Made by a program: the position numbers and the translations under genes. The notes beneath the pieces were generated by a model that saw only the letters and a list, made by a program, of their open reading frames with translations, searched no databases and had not been told where the DNA came from. Shown here one piece after another: positions 15,054-22,576 of a stretch of 54,072 nucleotides of DNA; the stretch's first letter is position 1, and every line of letters starts with the position of its first letter. The stretch is from Methanofollis sp. UBA420 (lineage in GTDB: Archaea > Halobacteriota > Methanomicrobia > Methanomicrobiales > Methanofollaceae): the NCBI RefSeq assembly GCF_002498315.1, contig NZ_DAGX01000004.1, positions 1 to 54,072 on the forward strand, read 5' to 3'.

Positions 15054-17540
15054 TCACCAGCGATTTTCCCGGTCCCTTTGTTCCGTTTCCGGCGGTGCGT
15101 ACGGGAACGTGACGGAAAAACGCGTCCCGCCTCCTGATGAAAACCTGGGGGTTCCCCCGATCTGTTCGGAAAGGGCCGACACCAGTCGCAACCCGAGCGT
15201 CTCCTCATTGTCGATGGAGATATTGGCGGGCAGTCCGATCCCGTCGTCCTCGACCCTGAGACAGAGCCGACCTTCTGTCTGCCGCCTGAGGCTGACCAGG
15301 ACCCTGCCCTGGTCCCGTCCGGTAAAGGCGTGTTTGAAGGCGTTCGTCACAAGTTCATTGATGATCAGTCCGCAGGGGATGGCCGTGTCCGTGTCCAGGG
15401 CCACATCGTCGATGGCGGTATCGACCCTGATCCCCGGTCCTGGTGTGTATGATGCCTTGATCTCAGAGCAGAGAGTTGTGATGTAGGCGTCGGCGCGGAT
15501 GGAGGCGAGACTCTCAGACTGGTAGAGGTTCTCGTGGACAAGGGCCATTGCGGTGATCCGGCTCTCGCTTGCCTGCAGGCACCCCGCGATTCCCCTGTCC
15601 GCGACCGTCGCGGCCTGGAGAGAGAGGAGGCTTGCGATCTGCTGCATGTTGTTCTTGACCCTGTGGTGGATCTCCTTGAGAAGGGCCTCCTTTTCCAGGA
15701 GCGATCTTTTTAACTCCTTCTCGTACTCCCTCTGGACCGTGACGTCGACGAAGGAGACGATGCTCTTCTTTGTCCCCGGGATGACGGAGGCGGTCACGAT
15801 GACGTCGTGAGTGTTCCTCCCCGCATCGGTAAATGAGGAGAGATAGGTCTGCGGGGCGTCCGGATCTCCATTGCACCGTCTCCTGTGGTATTCGAGCATC
15901 CTTTTCCCATCCTGTGGAGAGTAAAAAAGGCCCCAGGGGATCTTTCCCTTGATCTCATCCGCCGGGAGCCCTGAGAGGGCGACAAAGCCTGAGTTGGCAC
16001 GCAAGATCGTCAGGTCTTCCTCGATGATCACCATCGCGGCTGCCGCCGCCTCGAAGATCGTCCTGTACAGCACCTCGGACTGCCTGAGTTCTTCCTCCAT
16101 CCGTTTCTGTACGGTGATGTCCCTGAGGACGAACTGGGTGGCCGGCCGTCCTTTGTAGGTGATAGGGACCATCGTCGATTCTGCATACGCGGTCTCCCCA
16201 TCGACCCTGCAGAGCTTGATCTCCTGGAAGTACGAGGACCAGACCCCGGTCTGCGTCTTGGTGAGTTCCTCGCGGACAGTCGCCAGGGAATCGGGATGGA
16301 TAAACGGCCAGAAGGGCATCTGCTCGAAGTCGACGGGGCCCTTGATCCCGAGCATCCGGAGGGCGGCGGCATTCAGGTAGACGATCTGCCCGTCGCAGTA
16401 GATGCCGATCGCTTCGGGTGCGATAGCGACAAGGCTCTCGTACCTCTCTTCACTCTCCTCGAGCGCCCTGACGGTCTGCCTGTGCCGGGTGATGTCCTCA
16501 CCTGATGCGAGGATGGAGAACACCTCCCCTTTTTCATCCCTGATCGGCTGGATTGTCCATGCGATCTGTCTCTCTTCACCCTCTCTGGTCAGCACGGGGT
16601 TTTCGAAAGGGACGACCGTGCCCCGGTCGCTCTGGAGGACCGAGGTGCATACCGAGACCACGCTATCCCTCACCCGTACGGGGAGGTAGTTCTCGGTCCA
16701 GTCCTGCCCGACGATCTCGTCCTCAGGGTACCCGAGGATGGTGCACCCCTTCCTGTTGATCGCCCTGACATGCATCCTGTCGTCGAGGATCAGGAGGATC
16801 ACCCCGGCGACGTCGAGATATTCCCGTGTCCGCGCTCTTTCCTCCTCTCTCTCCTTCTCTGCCTGTTTTCGCGGGCCGATATCGACGACCGTACAGACGG
16901 TCAGGTCGTCAGGTCCGGGTGCTGCCGAGAGGACGACCGGGATATGCCGGCCGTCCCGTGCGATGAACTCGATCTCGATACCATTCCCGGAGGCGTCGGC
17001 TTTCGCCTCGCCGGGGAAGCGGGCGGCCTCCTCTTCCTGCCAGATCTGGCCCAGGCGTCCCGGCCTCTCCCCGTTTTTGTAGCCGAGCATCGAGAGAAAC
17101 CTGTCGTTCTCTTCAGCGATGCTCCCGTCCTTCGAAAGAAGGAAGATGCCTGCTGAGGAAGCGTCGTAGATGCCCCGCAGGTTGCTCTCTTTCTCGCTCA
17201 GCCTGTACGAGAGGATAGCAGTGAGGGACCCGATGCCGACAAGGAGGACGGTGTTGACGAGCACTTCGGGAAAGTCCGTCCATCCGGGGATGAAGATGCG
17301 GTACAGGGCGAGATAGGTGGCGCCGGTGAGGAAGGCCGAGAGGATGCCGTAGCGCGGGTAGCGGTATGCGATGAGGACGACCGGGACATAGAGGACCACG
17401 GATGTGATCCTGGTGATGCCGATAGAGAAGGCGTACGAAACGACGGAAAAACAGACCAGGGTAAAAAACGCGAGTGAGGAGGTACAGACATGAGGCCTTA
17501 ACCTGCAGAATTCCGGACCTGTCCACTCTGTTCCCTGCAT
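15054..17540 (-). CDS. Membrane multi-PAS sensor histidine kinase (HisKA_2 type)
   Basis: An 828-residue kinase. About four or five membrane helices occupy residues 20-110, then four PAS domains follow (about 125-225, 235-350, 360-475, 480-600), then a HisKA_2 dimerisation domain with EIHHRVKNN at 623-631, and an HATPase domain with N-box NELVTNAFKHAF at about 729 and VEDDGIGLP at about 763. This is the LOV-kinase-like class common in Methanomicrobiales. No receiver domain is attached; the receiver proteins at 21665 or 26681 could be partners, which is inference. Input signal unknown. It faces pdxT and starts 60 bp from the first cheW. Confidence 0.88.
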   Translation of the reverse strand: MQGTEWTGPEFCRLRPHVCTSSLAFFTLVCFSVVSYAFSIGITRITSVVLYVPVVLIAYRYPRYGILSAFLTGATYLALYRIFIPGWTDFPEVLVNTVLLVGIGSLTAILSYRLSEKESNLRGIYDASSAGIFLLSKDGSIAEENDRFLSMLGYKNGERPGRLGQIWQEEEAARFPGEAKADASGNGIEIEFIARDGRHIPVVLSAAPGPDDLTVCTVVDIGPRKQAEKEREEERARTREYLDVAGVILLILDDRMHVRAINRKGCTILGYPEDEIVGQDWTENYLPVRVRDSVVSVCTSVLQSDRGTVVPFENPVLTREGEERQIAWTIQPIRDEKGEVFSILASGEDITRHRQTVRALEESEERYESLVAIAPEAIGIYCDGQIVYLNAAALRMLGIKGPVDFEQMPFWPFIHPDSLATVREELTKTQTGVWSSYFQEIKLCRVDGETAYAESTMVPITYKGRPATQFVLRDITVQKRMEEELRQSEVLYRTIFEAAAAAMVIIEEDLTILRANSGFVALSGLPADEIKGKIPWGLFYSPQDGKRMLEYHRRRCNGDPDAPQTYLSSFTDAGRNTHDVIVTASVIPGTKKSIVSFVDVTVQREYEKELKRSLLEKEALLKEIHHRVKNNMQQIASLLSLQAATVADRGIAGCLQASESRITAMALVHENLYQSESLASIRADAYITTLCSEIKASYTPGPGIRVDTAIDDVALDTDTAIPCGLIINELVTNAFKHAFTGRDQGRVLVSLRRQTEGRLCLRVEDDGIGLPANISIDNEETLGLRLVSALSEQIGGTPRFSSGGGTRFSVTFPYAPPETEQRDRENRW

Positions 17541-17600
17541 TCCACCAATATGATCCGGGCGGATGCGGGTAATATGTTTCTATTCGTGCCTTTCTCGGTT

Positions 17601-18065
17601 TCAGCCTGTCAGGTTGAGGAGGATCTTCTGGAGGTCGATCCAGATGATCAGGTCCTGTTTCTGGGCCTTCCCTCCCTTCTCGTCCGCCTTCATCCTGATG
17701 ATACCCTTGACATATGCTTCCTTCGCGAGGGTGTCGTCCATCTGGACGATGTCGTCTTTCCCGACCCGCAGTACCGAGTGGACATCGTCGACGATGATCC
17801 CGGTGTTCGAGCCGTTTGCGGCATCAGGGACGAGGACGATGATCTTCCGTGTTGCGTTATCGTCTCTCTCTGCAAGGCCGAGAAGCCTGTTGAGGTTGAG
17901 GATGGTGGTGATTTCGCCCCTGAGGTTGATGATCCCGGCAATATGGGGTGCCGCACGCGGCACCGGGGTGATCGGGATCATCTCGACGATCTCCCGCGCG
18001 AGGCTGATATCGAGGGCATAATGGGTGCCCCCGATCTCGAACTCGACGACGTCTATGATTTCCAT
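17601..18065 (-). CDS. cheW: CheW-like chemotaxis coupling protein, copy 1
   Basis: A 154-residue adaptor linking chemoreceptors to CheA. It begins IIDVVEFEIGGTHYALDISLAREIVEMIPITPVP, has IAGIINLRGEITTILNLNRLLG (the CheW signature), and DDVHSVLRVGKDDIV. It lies 5 bp after the mcp at 18071 on the same strand, so receptor and coupler are co-transcribed. It is closely related to the copy at 22091, including the receptor-first order, which points to duplication of the whole pair. No cheA is present in the window. Confidence 0.93.
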   Translation of the reverse strand: MEIIDVVEFEIGGTHYALDISLAREIVEMIPITPVPRAAPHIAGIINLRGEITTILNLNRLLGLAERDDNATRKIIVLVPDAANGSNTGIIVDDVHSVLRVGKDDIVQMDDTLAKEAYVKGIIRMKADEKGGKAQKQDLIIWIDLQKILLNLTG

Positions 18066-18070
18066 GGTGC

Positions 18071-20221
18071 CTACACCTTGAACTGCTTCATCGTGTCCTT
18101 CAGGTCGCCGGCCATGGAGTCGAGCTGGTGGGTGACGCTCCCGATCTCCTCTGTCGAGGCACTTGCCTCCTCTGCGAGGGCGGCAAGGTCGCTCACCTGC
18201 TTCATTGTCTCCTGGGTCAGCCTGGTGCCGTTGTCGACGATCTGGACGACGGCGTTGCTCGTGTTCGCCTGGTCCTCGACGGCCTTTGCGATCTCGCTCA
18301 TGTCGTGGGTCACCTCGCTGGCGCCATCGACGATCTTGTTGAGGGCGAGGATGGCGTTGTTGACGCTCTCGACACTGGAGGAGATCTCGGTGTTGGCCGA
18401 GGTGATCGCGGTGGCGGTCTTCTCGCTCTTTGCCTGGATGGATGTGATGAGGTTCTCGATGTCGTTTGTCGCCTTCTTGGACTCGCCGGCGAGGTTCCTG
18501 ACCTCGCCCGCGACGACGGCGAAGCCGCGGCCGTGCTCGCCCGCCCGTGCCGCCTCGATCGCGGCGTTGAGGGCGAGGAGGTTGGTCTGGTTCGAGATGT
18601 CGGTGATGAGTTTGACGATCTTGTTGATCTCCCGCATCTCCTGGGTCAATTCGGTGATGTCCTTCACGCTCTCCCGTGCGATCTTCTCGACGACGGTGAT
18701 CTTCGTGTTGGCGTCATTGCCGAGTTTTTCCGCGTCCTTGCCCATCTTTGCGACGTTTTCCGCTCTTTCAAGGACTTCCTGCGAGGTGCTGGCCATCTCC
18801 TCGTTCGAGGCCGAGAGGTCGCTGATGCGGTGACTGATCTCCTCCATCTGGGTGAGGAGGTCGCGGTTGAGGTCGGCGCACTTCTGGCCGGTGATCGCCA
18901 CCTGTTCGGCTGCCTTCGCGATCTCGTCTGCACCTTTGCTTGCATCGGAAACCCCTGACTGCACCTGGTCCGCGGCCTGCTTGATCTGCGTGACGACGGC
19001 GGATGTCTTCCCGGCCATCTCGTTCAGGGACTCCTTGAATTTCAGGAAGTCGCCGGCGACGGCGATGTCGTCGGAGAACCTGACAGTGTAGTCGCCCACG
19101 GAAAACTTGCCCGCGACCTGCATCGCCTCGTTCACAGGAGCGACGACGCCGTCCATCAACTGGTTGACGCCCTCGATGACTTTTGCGAACTCCCCTTTGT
19201 GCTTCGAGGCATCGGCACGGGTGGACAGCCGTCCTTCCCTGCCGGCGGTTGCAAGTTTGTTCGCATCGTTCACGAGTTCCTGGATCGCCTCTTCCATGGA
19301 GGTGAAGGCCGGGATCAACCGGTCGTTCTCCGAGCGCTTTCCGATCGCCTGGAGGTCCTTCAGGTCGGAGAGGTCACCCCTGCCGATATTGACCGCCATA
19401 TTCTGGATGTGGAGAAGGCGGTTCTGGACGGCGTTGATCGCCGCCGCGATCTCGGCGTAAATGCCCTCGTAGTGCCCGTCGACTTTCCGTGTGAAGTCGT
19501 TCTGTGCGGTCCTCTGGAGGACGGCTTTACCCTCTTCCAGGCCTTTGAGTTCGTCGATGCACTCGTTGATGCTGTCGATGAGTTCTTCCAGGTCACCCCG
19601 ATAGTCACCCGTGACTTTTTCCGGGATCTTTCCCTTCCCGATCTGCTGGATGGTGGTTATGGTCTGCTGGACAGGTACGACGATCGCATCGAGGAGGGCG
19701 TTGACGCTCTTTGCGATCTCCAGGAAGTCGCCCTCGGCGTCAAGGCTGGCGCGGGTGGAGATGTTTCCGTTCCGCGCCTCCTCGCCGACATGGAGGAGGT
19801 CCTGCACGGTCCTCTTCTGGGCGGTGATGTCCGGGAAGTACTCGACCACACTGGTGATCCGACCGTTTTCGTCACGGGAGGCCACAGCGGTGCAGTTCTC
19901 CCACCGACCGTCATCATAGGAAATATCGATGCTATTTGTCTTCCCGGTCTCCATAGCCATCCGGCCGGGGCAGTTTCTTGACTTGCACATCTCAGCATTG
20001 TAGAGGTCGTAACAGTGCTTCCCGATGCACTCGCTCTCCTTCATCCCGAGAGGGGCTGTTGCGGCCTTGTTGATGTAGACGATCTTGAAGTCCCTGTCGA
20101 CGATATGGAGGGGAACGGGAATGAGATCTATCCCCCGGAGGACAAGATCTGCCTGCTGTTGCTCCCTGTTGTCTGTCGCCTGCTCTGCATCCTGTGTTTG
20201 TGCCTTTTCCTGTGATTTCAT
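18071..20221 (-). CDS. Soluble methyl-accepting chemotaxis protein with PAS and HAMP repeats, copy 1
   Basis: A 716-residue chemoreceptor with no membrane helix, so it senses inside the cell. A PAS domain (about 28-145) contains C65, C70, C79 and C84, placed like the cysteines in copy 2, then repeated HAMP-like units (RASLDAEGDFLEIAKSVNALLDAIV and relatives) to about 430, then the MCP signalling domain with hairpin tip TNLLALNAAIEAARAGEHG. ATG 20221 is chosen over an upstream frame start at 20326 because it follows the promoter and opens with MKSQEK before the PAS domain. It is divergent from the HTH kinase; palindromic operators lie in between. Confidence 0.92.
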   Translation of the reverse strand: MKSQEKAQTQDAEQATDNREQQQADLVLRGIDLIPVPLHIVDRDFKIVYINKAATAPLGMKESECIGKHCYDLYNAEMCKSRNCPGRMAMETGKTNSIDISYDDGRWENCTAVASRDENGRITSVVEYFPDITAQKRTVQDLLHVGEEARNGNISTRASLDAEGDFLEIAKSVNALLDAIVVPVQQTITTIQQIGKGKIPEKVTGDYRGDLEELIDSINECIDELKGLEEGKAVLQRTAQNDFTRKVDGHYEGIYAEIAAAINAVQNRLLHIQNMAVNIGRGDLSDLKDLQAIGKRSENDRLIPAFTSMEEAIQELVNDANKLATAGREGRLSTRADASKHKGEFAKVIEGVNQLMDGVVAPVNEAMQVAGKFSVGDYTVRFSDDIAVAGDFLKFKESLNEMAGKTSAVVTQIKQAADQVQSGVSDASKGADEIAKAAEQVAITGQKCADLNRDLLTQMEEISHRISDLSASNEEMASTSQEVLERAENVAKMGKDAEKLGNDANTKITVVEKIARESVKDITELTQEMREINKIVKLITDISNQTNLLALNAAIEAARAGEHGRGFAVVAGEVRNLAGESKKATNDIENLITSIQAKSEKTATAITSANTEISSSVESVNNAILALNKIVDGASEVTHDMSEIAKAVEDQANTSNAVVQIVDNGTRLTQETMKQVSDLAALAEEASASTEEIGSVTHQLDSMAGDLKDTMKQFKV

Positions 20222-20330
20222 GGTTTCTCTTCTCCCTGATGGGGTGCGGTGGGGTGTTGGTCTTCCCCGGGGCATATTTCTGTGCCTGCCGCCGGAGTTC
20301 GGGCCTCTGGCGCGCCTGTCTTTCACATTT

Positions 20331-20350
20331 GCCTATCAATACTGATAGGC
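20331..20350. promoter_or_regulatory. Operator-like inverted repeat, MCP side
   Basis: GCCTATCA (20331-20338) and TGATAGGC (20343-20350) are perfect 8-bp arms around ATAC. Its first 14 bases recur inverted at 20406-20419. It lies where the minus-strand mcp transcript should begin, about 25 bp from the AT-rich TATA zone. Confidence 0.75.
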
Positions 20351-20375
20351 GGTTCTGATGACAGATCATGGCAGT

Positions 20376-20387
20376 TTAAATATATAA
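20376..20387. promoter_or_regulatory. Shared divergent TATA zone
   Basis: TTTAAATATATA sits midway between the two operator copies and can serve as a TATA box in both directions. A second TATA-like TATAAAT lies near 20435 for the plus-strand gene. Confidence 0.55.
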
Positions 20388-20405
20388 CCATTTTGCTTTT
20401 GCATG

Positions 20406-20419
20406 CAGTATTGATAGGC
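20406..20419. promoter_or_regulatory. Operator-like half repeat, kinase side
   Basis: CAGTATTGATAGGC is the exact reverse complement of 20331-20344. It lies about where the plus-strand kinase transcript would start if the TATA zone at 20376-20387 is used. Confidence 0.7.
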
Positions 20420-20480
20420 AGTTTTCGTAATAACTATAAATCTGGAGTGCTGATGAATGAAAATCAGGAAGGATTAACCC

Positions 20481-21668
20481 GTGTCACGTACTCCAGAAGA
20501 TCCGGCAGGAGAATGCTCGCGGATCATCGAGCTCCTCCGTGAAGAGCCGCGGGGCCTCTCCACCTCCGAGATCTCGCGGAGGCTCGGGATGAACCGGAAC
20601 TCGGTGGCGAAGTACCTGAATATGCTCGTCGTCTCCGGCCGCCTTGAGATGCAGGAGGTCGCCGTCGCGAAGGTCTACTACCTCTCCCACCGCGTGCCCA
20701 TTTCTGCCATGCTCGACTTCTCTTCAGACCTCATCCTTGTCCTCGACAGTGCGGGAAGGGTCGTGCAGGCCAATGACAACCTCCTCTCCTTCACCGGCTT
20801 CGGGCGCGGCGAGGTCGCCGGCAGGGATATCGACTCGCTGGACATCCCCCTCCTCGCCCCCCTCCTTGAGGCCGGGCTGATGCGAGTGGCGCTCGCCGGG
20901 AAAGAGCGGACCGACGAGGTCAGGTTCGAGAAGGACGGAAAAGATCTCTATTTTGTCGTGAAATTTGTCCCGACCGTCTTTGATGACGGGGGGGCCGGCG
21001 TGACCGTCATCATGGAGGACGTCACCGCGGCGCGGCAGGTGCTGCAGGAGAAGGAACGCCTGCTTGCGGAGATCCACCAGAGGGTGCGGAACAACCTCCA
21101 GCTCATCTCAAGCCTTCTCGCCCTGCAGGCCGGGAGCATGGGGGAGGGTGCGGGGCGCGAGATCATCAGGAAGACCGAAGGGCGTCTTGGTGTCCTGGCA
21201 CGGGCTCATGACCATCTCGACCGCTCTCCCGACCACGCCCGCGTCTGCCTCGGGGCGTACCTCGCGGACCTCATCGCCGATAGTGCGGCTGCCGTGTCCT
21301 GCCCTGCCGATCTGGTCGCCACCCGCGTCGTGCCGTCCGACCTCTCCCTCAGGCTCAATGCTGCGATCCCGGTCGGGCTGATCGTGAACGAACTCATCTC
21401 GAACGCATGCACCCATGCCTATCCGGCAGGCGCGCCCGGCTGCGTCCTGGTCTCTGCCCTTGACGACGGCGACACCCTCACTCTTGTCGTCGAGGACGAA
21501 GGTGCGGGGATGCCAGCAGGCTTTGACCCTGTGACTGACGGTTCTCTCGGCCTCACCCTGGTCAGGACCCTGGTGACCGAGCAACTCGGGGGCCGGATGG
21601 AGATCTCAGACAAAGGCGCGGGCACGCGTGTCCTCGTAACGGTCCCTCACGGGGGCGAGACGCCGTGA
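20481..21668 (+). CDS. DNA-binding histidine kinase: HTH, PAS, HisKA_2, HATPase
   Basis: A 395-residue soluble protein. Residues 12-68 form a winged HTH (SEISRRLGMNRNSVAKYLNML), 78-185 a PAS domain, 195-275 a HisKA_2 domain with the phospho-acceptor H199 in EIHQRVRNNLQ, and about 285-392 an HATPase domain (NELISNACTHAYP, VVEDEGAGMP). A DNA-binding head on a kinase is unusual: it could bind its own promoter and be changed by autophosphorylation. GTG start follows a clear ribosome site (GGAAGGA). It overlaps the receiver gene by 4 bp. The HTH is close to that of the protein at 42225. Confidence 0.88.
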   Translation: MSRTPEDPAGECSRIIELLREEPRGLSTSEISRRLGMNRNSVAKYLNMLVVSGRLEMQEVAVAKVYYLSHRVPISAMLDFSSDLILVLDSAGRVVQANDNLLSFTGFGRGEVAGRDIDSLDIPLLAPLLEAGLMRVALAGKERTDEVRFEKDGKDLYFVVKFVPTVFDDGGAGVTVIMEDVTAARQVLQEKERLLAEIHQRVRNNLQLISSLLALQAGSMGEGAGREIIRKTEGRLGVLARAHDHLDRSPDHARVCLGAYLADLIADSAAAVSCPADLVATRVVPSDLSLRLNAAIPVGLIVNELISNACTHAYPAGAPGCVLVSALDDGDTLTLVVEDEGAGMPAGFDPVTDGSLGLTLVRTLVTEQLGGRMEISDKGAGTRVLVTVPHGGETP

Positions 21669-22039
21669 AGGTGCTGGTCGTGGAGGACGCCGCGATAATC
21701 GCCCTTGATGTCGCAAACCGGGTAAAGAGACTGGGGCATACGGTGACCGGGGTTGCGGCGACGGCCGCTCTTGCGCTGGAAAAAGCCCGTGAGACCTCTC
21801 CCGATATCGCCCTGATGGACATCAACCTGAAAGGGGACAGGGACGGGATCGAGGCCGCCTCCCTCCTTGCCGACGAACTCGGGATCAGGTGCATCTTCGT
21901 CACCGCATACTCAGACAGGGGAATGAGAGAACGGGCTCTCTCTGTCAGGCCCCTCGGCTACATCGTCAAGCCGATCCGGGATGCTGAACTGAAAGAGGCC
22001 CTTGCGGTTGCCGATGCCGCACTCGGCGCGGTTGATTGA
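21665..22039 (+). CDS. Stand-alone response regulator receiver
   Basis: A 124-residue receiver protein. It has the acidic pair ED at residues 7-8, phospho-acceptor Asp in IALMDINLKGDRDG, the switch Thr in FVTAYSD and the conserved Lys in GYIVKPI. There is no output domain. GTG start overlaps the kinase stop, so it is the likely phosphate target of the HTH kinase. Such receivers next to HisKA_2 kinases are common in Methanomicrobiales. Confidence 0.92.
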   Translation: MKVLVVEDAAIIALDVANRVKRLGHTVTGVAATAALALEKARETSPDIALMDINLKGDRDGIEAASLLADELGIRCIFVTAYSDRGMRERALSVRPLGYIVKPIRDAELKEALAVADAALGAVD

Positions 22040-22090
22040 GCAAGGCCCCTTTTATTCTCACATCCGCAAAAAAGGTAATATGGTTCGCGA

Positions 22091-22564
22091 TCAGGCGCGG
22101 CTCACCTGCTCCCTGATCACTTTCTGGAGATCAATCCAGATGATCAGGTCGTTTTCCTGCTTATTTTTTGTATTTTCTCTGCTTCCGGTTCGTATGATCC
22201 CCCTGACGTACGCTTCCCTCGCCATCGCCTCGTCCATCGGGGCGATGTCACCTTCACCGACCTGCCGCACCGTGTGGACGTCGTCGACGATGATGCCGGT
22301 GTTTGATCCGTTTGCCGCCTCCGGGACGAGGACGATGATCTTCTGCGTCTCGCGTCGCCCCTCTACCGGAAGGCCGAGAAGAGTGTTGAGTTTTAAGATG
22401 GTGGTGATCTCGCCCCTGAGATTGATGATCCCGGCGATATAGGGGGGTGCACGCGGTACCGGCGTGATAGGCACCATCTCGACGATCTCACGTGCAAGGA
22501 GGATATCGAGGGCATATCTGGTTCCCCCGATCCCGAATTCGACGACGTCGACAGTCTCTGCCAC
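22091..22564 (-). CDS. cheW: CheW-like chemotaxis coupling protein, copy 2
   Basis: A 157-residue CheW. VVEFGIGGTRYALDILLAREIVEMVPITPVPRAP and IAGIINLRGEITTILKLNTLLG match copy 1 nearly residue for residue; the linker (VEGRRETQ) differs. It lies 12 bp after the receptor at 22577. Two coupler copies, each tied to its own receptor, may bring separate inputs to one CheA located elsewhere, or form a variant array. It converges with the receiver gene. Confidence 0.93.
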   Translation of the reverse strand: MAETVDVVEFGIGGTRYALDILLAREIVEMVPITPVPRAPPYIAGIINLRGEITTILKLNTLLGLPVEGRRETQKIIVLVPEAANGSNTGIIVDDVHTVRQVGEGDIAPMDEAMAREAYVRGIIRTGSRENTKNKQENDLIIWIDLQKVIREQVSRA

Positions 22565-22576
22565 TGTCCTGCCCCC

